A stretch of DNA of 64,000 bases from Larimichthys crocea (taxonomy: Eukaryota; Chordata; Actinopteri; Sciaenidae). Below are positions 22,980-36,019 of this stretch, piece by piece (position 1 is the first letter of the stretch; every line of letters starts with the position of its first letter). The notes beneath the pieces are model-generated. The model saw nothing but the letters and a program-made list of their open reading frames with translations, searched no databases and was not told where the DNA came from. The stretch lies in NCBI RefSeq assembly GCF_000972845.2, contig NC_040016.1, positions 24,794,304 to 24,858,303 on the forward strand, given 5' to 3'. Both the position numbers and the translations under genes were made by a program.

Positions 22980-24406
22980 GGTCATGGACACTTTAAAGAC
23001 AGTTTTTATAAAACAAGTTCCTGTGTTTAAAATATGATAACAGGTGTTTAAGTTTACACCACATGTGCAGAATATGACCATGCACCATTATCCATATATT
23101 TATGTGTTTGTTTATGGGTTTTGACCCTGTTAGAGGGTCATATTTACTATAGAATAGTTTAGCACCTGTTTTAGTGCTGGATTTGGGCAATATAGTTTGG
23201 CAGCAGTCTGGAGAACGGTACCCACACTGGCACACATATACACCTTTAGTTTATATTAGTTTATATTAATTTTGGATCGTAAAATCTGAGAAATATTTCA
23301 CCTCCCGCAAACTACGTGTGACAAAGTCTGACCACAAGATGGAGGCAGAGTAACTCTGAACTGACCTAGGATGCATGCACAGTCACAGAGAAATATATTT
23401 GTGTAAGATCAAACAATTAGTTTAATTAAAAATAGCTGAAAAGGAAAGTATAAGAACAGAAAATGCAAGAAATAATGGATGCAATGTGACTAAATAATTA
23501 TCATAACCTCAGTAGATGTATTATAATACATATACTACTACTACCACTACTACTACTACTACTATATTTATTTATAAAGCTATAAACTCAAAAACAGAGT
23601 TTATAAAGTGATTTGACAGACAGGTACAGACAGGATAACAGCAGCAGAAGAACCAACAACATTTAAAAGACAAGACAATATAAAACAATTTAAAATGTTT
23701 AAAAGAAGTTAAACAATACATAAAAACAAGAGGGAAAAAATCATGATACATAAAACAACAATAACATATAGAAAAATGAAAATAAAGTTTAAATTAAAAA
23801 GTTAAACAACGACATCACAAAAAATATATATAAAATATATATAATATATAAAGGTGATGGCTGCCTACAAGTTTTTATCTATTAAAAATGTGACTACACG
23901 ATGTCAGAGCATTCTTAAAAGGGAGCTTTGTACCTTCGCTCTCAATCTCAACACTTTCTCTTATATATAGATCTATATGTGCACACACCGTGTGTGTATA
24001 CAGCCAATTATTTCATTTATTTTATTTTATTTTTAGTTGTTTATATTGAAAACATGTTCTGTTTTATTTATTTCTGAATATCTAGCTTGTATTTTGAGAG
24101 ATGCTGTCACAGATTTGATCGGCTGCAGCTTCACTGGAATAAAAATAGTTTCCTGAGAGCTTGACTAAATGTTGTTTTGTTTTTTTTTGTATTAAAAAAT
24201 GTAAATTATTAATGTTTTGGTATGAAGTCTCGTCTAAATGTGTTTGTCCAGTGACGGCTTTGTCTCCTGAATCATACGACATGAAACATATGATACTGCC
24301 TGACAGAATAAACATTATATTGTTTCTGTAATGCACAAAAATAATAGAATAATAAATGTCCAGGTGGATTCAAATATTGGAAATCTTAATGTAATAATAT
24401 GACTAA

Positions 24407-24445
<39 letters not shown>

Positions 24446-24465
24446 TCATGTTTCCCTGTGTTACA
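22980..24465. other. Intergenic; low-complexity AT-rich, one retroposon tail
   Basis: It contains a (CTA)n-like run at about 23537-23565, a reversed 'tttatttataaagc...' tail near 23566-23700 and a (TG)n run at 24411-24444. No gene was recognised. Confidence 0.55.
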
Positions 24466-24471
24466 GAGCGT

Positions 24472-24546
24472 TACCTGATCCACACCTCAGTTCCACAGTG
24501 AGAAGCCGATCCTTCACAGCACAGATCTGCATCTGACACAGCGAAG
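24472..24546 (+). other. Possible 5' untranslated exon of the SPMIP1-like gene
   Basis: A segment bounded by an acceptor-like 'ttacag' and the donor 'gaag|gtaaat' about 750 nt upstream of the coding start. It rests on splice motifs only. Confidence 0.25.
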
Positions 24547-25300
24547 GTAAATTAAGATTATTTAAACTAATCACTTTTACAATGCATCTCTGTCATAGGA
24601 ATACTCACATGCAGCTTGTTGCATGCTCAGCTTGTTTGTAGTGGTGTTGTGATGTACACACACACACACATTTGTTGTTACATGAGTGTTTTCACATGTG
24701 GGTCTCATTATTTAAGGCAGCTAAAGACAGGAAACACTTTCTGTTGGTCGTGTAACCCTCATTGCCTTTAAATGCTTTATTGGGAACAAAACACAGCGTG
24801 AATTGATTTTTAAATGCTTTATTGGGAACAAAACACAGCGTGAATTGATTTAAGATACAGATTGTCACATCAGATTCCTCCTGTACATTGTAATCTTTAA
24901 CCTTTGTGCGCTGTTACTCAGGTCATTGCACATAACAGACGTCGTTAAGCCCCGTAACTGGACTTTTCTTGCGCCTTGCAAAGTGAAATTTCTTGTACTG
25001 ATGATTCACCTGGGATGAAGAGGTCTGAGAAAAATGAACAAGACTTTTGATTCCTTATGAAATGTGAAACAGTATTTCATGAACAGGAGACATTAATGTT
25101 GAGTCTTCTTCACGTTAAATCACTTCTCTGGTGTCTCTCATTCTTAAAGTTTAGTTGGATTTATCAGGTCACTCCAGCACTTGGCTCGATCCTTTTTGTC
25201 TGTTTCCTTGTTAGCTCTCCCAGTTTGAAGCACTTTAAATATCGTCTTCATAAAGTGAATCAAGTGCACAGACTTGCTAAACGAAGCTTTCTTGCAGCAG

Positions 25301-26253
25301 ATGCGATACCTGCTGACGACCCAGAGCCAGAACTGCTACAGAGAGCAGATCCAGAAGGAGATGTTGACCCGTTTGGCCTGGAAGAGCCGATACGCCAAGC
25401 TTTACCCGTCCTGCTGCAACCCCCGGTACAAGAGCACAGAGCCAACACAGCTGCCCCGTCTGCCTGCTGCCCCCCGGTGAGATGCTTTATTCACATTAAA
25501 TTCATCCAAACGTTTGTGATCGATGATGCACATCTTGTGTTTATACTCCATCCCCCAGGGCTGTCCTTCCTCCTCCTGTTACCAGGACACCTGAGAAGCA
25601 GAGCGACCATCCTTCACCTCCTCCTCCTCCAACTCTTCCTCCTTCACCTCTTCCTCCTCCACCTGTGCTCTCTTCTGAAGGGGAGAGGAGCCTCAACGCG
25701 TCCTGCCTCATGAGGCCAGTTTCTCCTCAGACCAGACACGCTCTCTATCAGGACTCATCGCACCATGTACGGAGTATGCATGACTGTAGAAGCCTGTGCT
25801 CTATCTCAGATGTATTTCTGACAAATGTTGAAACATGATACAGTTAAAAGTCATTTTAAACCTTTAAACAGGGCAAAGGACGGAGTCTGTACCTGCAGAG
25901 ACGTGGCCAGATTAGACCTGAGGAGAAGTTTGACTTCCCTCTGCTGTCGTCCTGGGAGTACGGATGGAGGCTGGGTAAGAAGGCACCGTCTGCTCCACTT
26001 ACATCTTCACAGACTTCACACTGGTGCCAGGGTGACCGCAGGATTCTCTGAATTTAATCTCCTCATGGCAATTTACCTAATACTAGTTGAACCCATCATC
26101 GTGGTTCTACAGTTTTTGTCTTCCTTCACCACAGGTGACTACACTCTGGATTACAGAACTCCATCTCGTGCCAAGTCGTCGGTGGTGAAGAACACCTTCT
26201 ACGCCAGGAACGGTGTGTTCAGCAGCCCGTCGGCTACCGACGCTTTGGGCTGA
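25301..26253 (+). CDS. SPMIP1 (ATP6V1FNB)-like sperm microtubule inner protein
   Basis: Four exons, 25301-25476, 25559-25766, 25872-25974 and 26135-26253, with GT/AG borders and continuous phase, encode about 201 residues. Segments such as MRYLLTTQSQNCYREQIQKE near the start, WKSRYAKLYP, a long proline-rich linker, TRHALYQDSSHH, KFDFPLLSSWEYGWRLGD and FYARNGVF near the end follow the order and spacing I recall for ATP6V1FNB/SPMIP1, a protein lining doublet microtubules of sperm flagella. I infer the same role. The start is the first ATG after a good acceptor (ttcttgcag). A noncoding upstream exon may end at 24546 (…cgaag|gtaaat). The internal proline-rich exon is poorly conserved, as in the family. 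It is the only plus-strand gene in the window. Confidence 0.7.
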
Positions 26254-27671
26254 GGTTCAGCCATCAAGACACCAGAGGTCGCTCTCTGATGAAAGAAGAA
26301 CAAAACCTGGGCCTGGATTAAAAGCAACATTCTGTACGATGTGATGTGATTTAGCACAACAAATTCAAAATAGCAATGATAGAAAAAGAAAAATGAAACA
26401 GATAAATCCATCTATCAATCCTCTACTTCCTGTCAGACTGTGTGCTTATCATCAGTACACCTGTAAGGTTAAGTGTCTGCCAACCCGATACTGTGTGATG
26501 GATAATTAATGACATCCTGGCCGGTTATCAGTCAGAAAGACGCACACCTGATACCTCTGTGTTTTCAAATACGAGTCACTGGAGGAAATGTCACACAGCA
26601 ACAACATTAAATATTTTATTTCTAATCAGTGATTCCATTATTCTTCCTCCAAGCAGTGTAGCTTTATTCATGTTAATCAGACACAGACGTGTTTAGAACA
26701 TAAAGAATAAACTTATTTAATGTTTAGATATTTTTCTTTATTTCTTTATTTCTATCAACAAATCCCATAAATGGAACAAAACCAAGAAAAAACAAATGAC
26801 TTCTTTCAGACTGAAGGATGAAACTGTTCTTTCCAACATTGGTTCACCAGAAATTAATAAAAAGTAATAATGTGCAGCTGCACGGCCTGGACAGATTGCT
26901 TTCTGCAAATTTAACTGCAAAATAAGTTATCATTTCATAAAATGGTAGCTGTGAAGGAATATACGGAGTTTACACAGGTCACTGCAGGACAGTGTCAAAT
27001 CTGAGATTGTTGTGGGGACACTGAGCTCGTCTCCTTGAGATACAGCACAGCTGTATGTTTGTGTGTAGGAAAGATCATCACTATGGTAACTGAGGTCAGA
27101 GCATAGGGCTGTCTCACTCTGTAGACACAGCGATCACTAATACAAGTATTAAATAATGTAGAAGCCCGTACAGAGTCAGATAACAATGTCGGACCACTGA
27201 GAGTAAACACGTGTTTGTAGACTAATTAGAGAGGAGGCAGCATCGCGTCGTGACAAGTGTACTGATAAATCCTTTCAGCAAAAGACTTCTTCATGATTAT
27301 AGACATGTGAGGTTTAAAATCAAATGACAGACTCAGGAGACATCATTAATGTGGATTTAGTTTTTAATCAGTGCTACACAGTGTAAAAATCATCACGTCA
27401 CTAAATGTGGAAGCAATAGCAGGTTTCAGTCTTGTTTGCTTATATGTTGATTACAGATTGTACCATTAAAATGTACTAAAAGAATTAAAAACTGCTGGCT
27501 ATTGTAAAACCTGAAGTGTTAGGTTAAAATGAAATGAAATGAAAATGCACATCAGTTATAAAAGTACTGAAAACATGCAACATGGTGCTTTAAGGTGCTT
27601 TAATTCTGCTGATCTTCGTACTATTACAGAAATATTTCATTTCAACATCTGTGGTGTTTTCGATCCTTGCA
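26254..27671. other. Intergenic between the SPMIP1-like gene and c1qb
   Basis: AT-rich, with no recognised repeat or gene. It probably includes the 3' UTRs of both converging genes (several AATAAA-like signals on both strands). Confidence 0.5.
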
Positions 27672-29782
27672 TTATGCGGTGGGGAAGATCAGGAAGCCGG
27701 TGAAGGTGTGGCTGGTGCTGCCCTGGCTTGTCACGATGTTGTTATACTTAGTCACGTGCAGTGAGACCCTGTCTCCGACTTCCAGCTCCAGGACCGCCGA
27801 GCCGGAGGTGACCAGGAAGCCTTCAGACTGGTCAGTCAGAGTTATGTGACTGTCACTGCCCTTCACCAGCTTCAGACCCACCTAGACGTGAACAAACAAA
27901 CACGGGCAGGTTGTTGTACTGCAGCACTGTTATCGAGACATAAAGAGACAAAATAAACCAGATTGTATAGGTGGAACAAATTCAACATTGACTTTTGATA
28001 ATTCTAAAAAACTGCAGATTACATCCAAAGCTATGAAACGTCTTGCTCGTCTTCTTGCAGGGTTACAAAATGAAGCAAATCAAACATGAGAAAAGGGAAT
28101 GAGACAAACTAGAAAGACGAACACATGCTCAGAACAGTTTAGTGAGAACAAACTCTTCAGACTCACTCTGCTCTTCGCTGAAACGTGGTAACTCAAGAAA
28201 TAGACGCCTTTGATGGCACATACAAACGTCCCGTTTGTCAGCAATTCTCCACGAAACCGTTGATCCAGGTCCGGCAAAATCTCCCTGTGGGAAGTTTACA
28301 CACAAAAATCTATTTCTAATGACAGTTGTGGGGGCATTTGAAAGTGTTTCCGAGTCAATCTCAATCAAATCTGATCAAAACACACACCCAGTCCTGGTGA
28401 AGCAGATTATCTGAACGAGTTTGAGCCGGTAATCTCTTTGCAAAGTCCTAAAGATGTGTTTTCTCCTCAAAACTTACCTTTGAACATTAATTATTTGGTC
28501 ATGAATATTTCTCTGGCTCTTACAAGGCAAAAGAAACCATCACATATATTTGATTGATTGATTGATTGATCAAAGTACTGACGTGTTGAAGTTGATAGCA
28601 GTTTCCAACTCCGGTACATGTGACAAGACCGCTTTGCGGGAAAAGTAGGAATTCTGCTGGTTTGAAGGGTTGAAGGCCCTTCCCTTCTCCCCTGGTTGGC
28701 CTGGAGTACCCGGAGGCCCTGGAAGACCTGCATCACCCTTCAACCCAGGCCGTCCTGGAGGGCCCCACAGACCTGGCAACCCTTTCTGGCCCCTGACCGG
28801 CTCACCGGCCTCACCTGCTCGCACAGACAAAGACTTGTCAAAAGGTTATTAGTGTGATCTGATACTGAGATGTAAGACAGGTGTTAAATGGAAAGTTTGA
28901 CTACTTAAAGAAACATTTTCACAAATAATTCATTAATTTTCAGTCAATATTTGCAAAACTGCCGCCAAACTGCAACTTAAATTAAGGCTGAGTAAATAAA
29001 CTTAAGTCTAATCAACAACTCTGACACTTGATTTGAAGAAAAACATGTGAACAGAATGTGTAATATTTAATGTTCAGTATCAGCTCACCAGGGTCCCCCT
29101 TCTCTCCCTTCAGACCATCGACACCATTGGGCCCATGAGTGCCTGGTATCCCAGGAATCCCAGGGACTCCACAGGCCTGGGTATGAACTGAGCCAACATG
29201 AACCAAGAGTAGAAACACTGCAGTACTGCAGCTCAGCCACCGGGGGGCCTGAATGAACACACAAACACACACAAACTTGTTGTTGTCACTTAGGAGGACA
29301 ATGCACCACTACAACCTTAACATTAAAATGTGACGTTTTGTCTTGTTGGGACCTGTCTTTGTCTCAACTTGACCGAATGGTCTTAAGTTTAATTATTATA
29401 ATTAGATTAATTATTATAATCAGTAAAACTAACACAGAAGGTTGACAGTTGACACTTTGGAGGTTGAGATCTGTCAATATTTAAAGATGAAATCTTACAA
29501 TCATAAAATGTTGAAATTAACAAACAAACTAAAATTTAAGACAAATTAATGAGTAAAATATCTAAATATCTGCATTTAAATTTAATTCTTAAATCCTTAA
29601 GTAAATTTAACTCACTGAGTTAAACGCAATGACAGATTTAAAGTCGACATCAAGAAACATGATGCAAGAACTGCGATGAAACCGTCCACTTCTGTACCAA
29701 CAATGGTTCTTTTCCATTATCTTTGTCTATACACATGTATTTCTTTGTTCTTTGGTTTTGTAGAGTACAAAAGTCTCACCAT
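27672..29782 (-). CDS. c1qb: Complement C1q B-chain-like (by position and N-terminus)
   Basis: Exons: 29780-29782 (the ATG alone, last codon of a leader exon), 29089-29248, 28583-28814, 28167-28284 and 27672-27881; 240 residues. It forms part of C1q, the secreted classical-complement recognition molecule. There is a signal peptide (to about residue 25), a Cys at 27 for interchain bonding, Gly-X-Y repeats at about 28-100 with one imperfection (GEPVRG), and a gC1q domain ending TGFLIFPTA. The N-terminus '[17 protein letters not shown]' resembles human C1QB, and it is the third gene in the A-C-B order. The gC1q domain is split by two introns. Both cysteines of the usual gC1q disulfide are missing (VGLKL where others have xCLxL/LCVL; ITLTD where others have FCD), although the TFVCAIKG cysteine stays. 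The B assignment is by synteny plus N-terminus; the globular domain is divergent. Confidence 0.82.
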
Positions 29783-32700
29783 TTGCAGATAATGCAGTCA
29801 GTCGTCCTCTGACGGAGTAATAAGCTGATGGAGAGCGCAGCCGAAGAGCTTTCTGCTTCACAGTGACCGCAGCAACTCAGTCAGGAAGAAACGGGAAGTG
29901 AAACGGTTTAAGAGTGCACACGGGTGTTAATAGTGATCATTTTCAGGACACAATACAACAGAAGCAAAGAGCTGTTTGCTGCTGTCAGTGGTGGAATGAA
30001 ACAGCGCACATATACTCATACACAGTATAGTATAGTAATTTCAATACTTCACTACACTGTGTGAGGAAAATGCATTGCAATGTCGTCTCACAGCTGGTGT
30101 TACTTTCCAGATTCAGATTTTGTACAAACAATATGATGCATTGTTGCAGATTACACATTGAGCAGCAATTATCATCAACAAATAATACAATATTTAATAG
30201 TTTAACACTCACAGGGGCCACTGAAAGTATCAAAAGAAAGAGTACTCATTATGATTACAGCCTCAATTTGTACTTTGGTTTCGGCCCTCTGAATTTTTGT
30301 TTGGTTAAATAAAAAATGAAAGTTGATTTTATTTGTTGTGCTTACTTAAATAATCATACTCTAATTAAGAATTAAATGGTTTTTCTAAATTTCGTTCAAA
30401 AACTGATCAGTCACATCGCACAGAATTAACATATTTAAGTTTCCAAAAATCTGGTGAGTCTAAAATAAAACTACTAGATTTAAGGTATTTATTTATTTTC
30501 ACATTGTATTAACTTAACAAAATTAAGTAAATACAAATATATCTTAAGTAAACTTCACATTGAAACTAATAGTTAAGTTTACAAACCTTCTACAAACCAA
30601 ATGGTTTCAAAAATAACACTGTTTGTGTAAGTATTTACATCAATTTAAAAAGGTTAAGAATAATGCAGCATTGCATTTCATAAGCCCATTATTTATGTTT
30701 TTTTAAACTAATAATATTTTCACTCTAAAATGTTTGGAATTACAAATCTAATAGAAATTACACTTAAGTTTAGTTAAGTACAGTACTTAGTTTGTTACCA
30801 GCTGTTCTGTTCTTTTTTCTTTTCATTTGCTGCATTTTATTAATTTCTCAGTTATCAGTTATTTTTGTGGGGTCGATGCCCTTTCCTGTAAATCTCTAAT
30901 TATTATCATATTTTTGCATATTTTTATCCAACAAAGCAAATCACAGAAGAAGTGAAACAGTTTACAAGAAGAGAGGAAATACTCCACCCAACGAAGAACT
31001 GATGATGAAGCATTATTGAATGGATCTAATTGCCAAAAGTCTTTCGTCCAAATTAACATTTTGTTCCGGTTTCTCTCTGAACTTCTTCTTTGTTGGTGCC
31101 TAAAATACAAACATGGCATTGCATTGTCAGCCTAGATGGCAGTATCTGTTCCCCAAAATATTTAATTTCCTCAACAATATTAATCGAGAAACAGCTGATG
31201 TGTATTTGTCACGATCAAATTCTGTGAAATATGCCAGTTTGTCAATTTCTATCTTTGTCAGATCCTCTTTCAATTTCTTCTGAATTGTTTTGTTTTCTAT
31301 TTCTGCACTTTTGGATCCTGAATGTAAAAAAAATCTTTGTATTTGCACCATCCACTCTGATGTTCACCATGTCGTCCTATTATTAAAGTTATGACCCTTT
31401 AGACTCAGTTGCAAGGCCACCGTTCCCATTATGGATTAAAGTTGCGTTCACACACAGACGAGGGATTCTCTGAAAATGAGGCATGCATGTAATTTTAATG
31501 GTCTTGCTGATCTTTGACCACTTTCTTTACACCTTTAGAGCTGTACTAAGATACCACCAATGCAAATGTAACATCCCACCGGTGATGCTTCACACTCCTT
31601 CAAGTGGCAAATGAAACAACTGATACTAATCAACTGATGGAAAAATAAAAACAATAATAATAAACAAACATGGCTTGAACACTTAGAAATACTAACTAGG
31701 AAGGTTTATCATTATTCTCTGCAAAACCACCTTAAAACAAATACATACAGACGCACACTGTATTACGCGTTTAATTAAATTAAGATGATACAGGATGATG
31801 ATTAAAAGAAAAGACAACACCAATACAAAGCATTCTGGATGTTTTTGTTTATTCATCGGGCTTTACAAATTATTGCTCTTTACTGACAGAGAAGATAAAT
31901 CAACAACCTCTCTACTAAGCATGATTTATTTCAATATGAGAAACACATTTTTAACTTTATTTCCTTTGCCATTTGCTGTGCACTGTTCAAAAGCAAGACT
32001 GCACAAACACATGTATATGATTGGACAAGTATATGGATGGCAGGACGATATGAACTGGAGTTATAGATGCTTAGGAAGAAAACATGTTTTGTCTTGTTAG
32101 CGTCAGTGCAACATTTAGATAATGCAGAAATGTATGCAGATCGAATCTTAATGATGAGGAGAAACATGCATACAAAACTGTGTCATCTGCATAAAAATGT
32201 ATGTAATAAGTTAATTCATATCACTGAGTAATGTGTGCTCTTTTGTTATTGATATGGATTGTTTGGGATGAGAGCCCAGTCTGACCTGCTGGAAGTCTCT
32301 CTGGTTTTCATTGTATTCTGTAACCTGAATTCCTGGAATTTAATTCGTATTACCACTTTATACTTTATAACGTACTTTATTTTGATATGTAGGCATTCTG
32401 TGTTGTTGTTGTATTTAGACAGGATTGCACAATTTGACAGTTAAAACCAAACAACTAAGAAAATCGGCCAATGCTTTTAAACACAAACTGCTGGTCATGT
32501 TTCATAGACATATCAAAGGATCTGGAAAATAAAACACTCTTAGTCGATGTGTTTGCTTTTAAATTTATTGTTTTTACATTTCAGAGACTTTACACATATC
32601 TGATTACTCATCTTAAAGGTATATTGAGATTTTGTTGCATGTCAGATTTTTTTGTAATAATGTTTTTTATGCTTCCTTCACTGTCTTTAGAAAGTGATCA

Positions 32701-32845
32701 ACCTGAGTAAATAAAGGGAAATTAAAAGTAATCAACATCTCCCTTTTTCAGGAAGGTTGAACGGTCAGTGTGAAGGAAGGGAGGATTATTATTTCAGCCT
32801 TGGAGTGTTGCAAAAGTGCGGCAAAAAAAAAAACTGTTTCATGCT
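29783..32845. other. Intergenic between c1qb leader exon and c1qc
   Basis: The c1qb leader and promoter lie just above 29783. The rest is AT-rich. On the minus strand, 30859-31351 holds two adjacent short frames of charged, coil-like composition separated by a stop; I cannot name them, and they may be an old transposon ORF. About 31790-32750 has no recognised feature. Confidence 0.45.
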
Positions 32846-34368
32846 TCAGTGAGCCTGCAGCAGGAAGCCAGTGAAGATGCTGTAACCGGACGGCTTTCCT
32901 CGCATCCCTCTGTAGTCTTTAGTTTCCAGCCAAACCTCCTGATCCCTCGACAGGTAGACCGCCAGACTGCCCGAGGTCACCTGGAATCAGAACAGGTTTA
33001 AATGTATTTGTAGTGCCAAATGTTGAGGTACTTCTGTCAGTTCTCATGCTGACTGAATCAATCTTTAGTACCTGTCTCCTGGTGCGGCGATGATCACAGA
33101 ACGGCATCAGCAGTGTTTGGTCCAGCTTCATCAGCACACACAGTCGGTCCTCTATCGAGGCGTGGTAGACAAAGTAGTACGTTCCCGGGACACGACACCT
33201 GCAACACACAAACGTCATGAACTCTCTGAAAGTGTAAATTAGCACTCCTGCTTGCTACAGGTGCTTCTCTCACCTGAAGCGTCCTGTTGCGGTGTTGTAG
33301 TCATTGTTGATGTTGGTGATGACGGTGGTGAACCGAATGATACTGGCTCTGTCTGGGTATTCGTTGGTTCCTCTGGCCACACTGAAGGCTGCCCGCTGCT
33401 GGACGCCAACATTCCTGTAACCACAGGAAACATATAAAGTGATGCACAGAGCTGGAAAGTCAATAATCCAGCTTTGATACTTTGCAGTTTGGCAGGAATT
33501 GCTCTGTTTTAATAAAACAGGGGCGTTCTGATTACATACCCTGGTTCTCCTGGTTCTCCTGGGGGTCCAGGAATCCCTGGGCTCCCTGGTTCTCCCGGTT
33601 CCCCACTTTGACCTCGTTTACCAGCTAATCCAAACTGACCCGGCTCCCCCTTCTGTCCTTTCAGAGGGCCACCACTGCCAAGCAACACTGTACCTGTAAA
33701 CGCCAACATTATTATCATTATTATTATTATTAACATTTTCCTTTTTTCATTGGAAAGCTGATTGTTAGGTAGACAGAAGTGAGGGGACAGTCAGAACGAT
33801 GTGGGCATTATGTCCATGTAAAGATGAATTCAAGCGTACTACAACAACGTTGGGATTCTAGGCCAGGTCACACAAAATCTATGATTTCTAAAACAATTTG
33901 AAATGTGGAAATCTTCCAAAGTCCATCTAAGATGAGCTTGGGTCAGACTTTTCTGAATATGAAACAGTCTCAGTTAAATACTGATGCCTTTATATGACCC
34001 GAAAACACAAACAACACCGTCAGTGAGAAGGTTGGAGTGAAGATGATGGTAGTATAACATATGGTCAGTATGGCTCCATTACTCTATGTTTGACTGTTCA
34101 GTGAGTGTTCGATACCTGGCTGTCCCTTCTGTCCTCTCGGTCCGTCACGACCGTCCCTGCCAGGCATCCCGGGAATACCTGAGGATGGAAAGATAGATAA
34201 ACAAACAAAACGAAGCATATATACAAATACATGTACACATATACAAACGTGCATGAACATACCTGGCATTCCTGGCATCCCCGCTGGACAGGTCTCCGCG
34301 GCGACCAGCACGGGTACGGCCAATGAGAGCAGGGCACAGATCGCGAGGAACCAATTATGTTGGAGCAT
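32846..34368 (-). CDS. c1qc: Complement C1q C chain
   Basis: Exons: 34263-34368, 34116-34178, 33540-33693, 33274-33414, 33072-33198 and 32846-32980; 241 residues (human C1QC has 245). It has a signal peptide [20 protein letters not shown] followed by LVAAETC, with Cys27 for the C-C interchain bond, Gly-X-Y repeats at about 30-106 with a break at [13 protein letters not shown], then gC1q. The motifs [28 protein letters not shown] and IFTGFLL match C1QC; the disulfide cysteine pair is present. The C-terminus ends GFLLQAH rather than the usual FLxFPD. It is the middle gene of the A-C-B cluster, same strand as its neighbours. Two introns interrupt gC1q, one inside 'GRF|RCRVPG' and one before VTSGS. 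Confidence 0.92.
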
Positions 34369-34579
34369 GATGGAGCACCTGAGCACAAGGAAAGGTGAGA
34401 TAAGACGTGGGTGCGTCATGACAGGGATTTTCACATTTTGTGTAGCACAGTTTCTTCCAGGAAGGAGAGGGTGAGGTGAGGGGGGCGCAGTCCCACACGC
34501 TGGTTCTTTAAGTATAAATTTGAGATATTTGTACATTTTATGCAACTTCATACTTCTTACTCCACTCCTTTTTTTTGTT

Positions 34580-35980
34580 GTTTACAATTTTTCATGCCCT
34601 TCCCGTCCACGTAAAACTTTCTAATTTGTAGAAAAAAGAAAATTCTTCAACTTCAATATGTAAGAGATAAATACATTTATATTTAAAACCCCTCTTCAAA
34701 AAATCATCGTCACAAAGCTGAAAAAACAGGCTAATGTTAATTCTGCTTTTAAAAATTATTATATTAAAATTAATGAAGTGTTTCTCACGGGGCAGTGACA
34801 CTACAAACGTATGGTGACTTTACAGAGCATAAAGTTAAAATGAGCTCAACCTGAAACATCATCAGCAGTAAAATGCAACAAACACATTAATGCAAAAAGA
34901 ATAATGATCCAAAACCAGCATATTTAATAGATCAGTGCAGAATGAGTACTTCAATACTCACAGACTTTTAAGTAAGTCACGTATTGAATGCAGGACTTAG
35001 TGTTTTCACAGTGCATCTTTAAGTACCTTCGCTACAGGAAAGTATCTGAATACTTCTTCCACCACTGGTGATTGAACAGGAGGAAAAAGAAGAGGAGGAG
35101 AGGAGGAAGATGGAGGAAGTAGAGAGGAAGAGGAGACAAGGACAAGAGAGGAAGAGGAGAGAAACAAGTGCACAGTACACAAACCTGCTGATCAGATTAT
35201 ACTGCTCCAACATCCACGCACTTTTTAAAATTTTAAATACACAATCATAAGATTGTCTTGTTAAAAATAAATCTTACAGACTTTAATTTAGTCAAATGTA
35301 ATCAACACATGCTGCAGGTGTAGAAAAGAAATGCAAGAAAAATAATGGAAACTCACCCGAGAGCACAGACTGACGGATGAATGAAACCCACCTCGGTAAA
35401 TTCAAAGCCAACTGAAGTGAAGCTTTGAGTCCTGCGGCTGCCGGAGGAGGAAGCCGACACAAAAGCAGCTGATTCAGCAGCTTTTCCGATCAAAATGATC
35501 TTCTGCAATGACAGAAAGTAGTTCTGCAAATGTGGGAGGACAGAGAGAGGAAGAGAGGAAGAGAGAGAGTGGATGAAACAACAAAATTTGCTGCCGAAGT
35601 GAGACACAGTGTACAGTGAGTCCACTGCATGGTCCCCCAGTTTTCAGGGTTTCCACCAGATTTTGAAACGTGATCAGGTCTGGCTCACAATCTGTGGTCC
35701 AGTTCAGGTGTTGGACGGCGTTGAGGTAAAATACTTCCGCACCAAATTTTCCTTTACAGATACAAAGTCTAAATGTCATATTAAACTCCATACCAAACTC
35801 GACTGCACAAAGTTGAAAGTCTTCATGTTTCCTGAAGAAATTATTGGGAACAAACCTTAAAAAGCCTCACAACCAGAAGTACACTTGGGCAGGGATGTCC
35901 GCATATATTTGGCCGTGTAGTACATTTACAGTACTTCTGTAGATTTACTTCTATTCTGTATTTTAGTGTATAACACCTGG
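34580..35980. other. Upstream region of c1qc; no gene recognised
   Basis: AT-rich with a purine-rich (GGA/GAA) stretch at about 35068-35170. A leader exon of c1qc may lie here but I cannot place it. Confidence 0.4.
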
Positions 35981-36019
35981 ATGTAGTCTCTGTAAATCAC
36001 TCACACAGAGGTTGCCACT

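Noticed and set aside
28670..28852. Plus-strand proline/glycine-rich frame opposite c1qb exon 3
   Set aside because: Antisense shadow of the collagen Gly-X-Y repeat.
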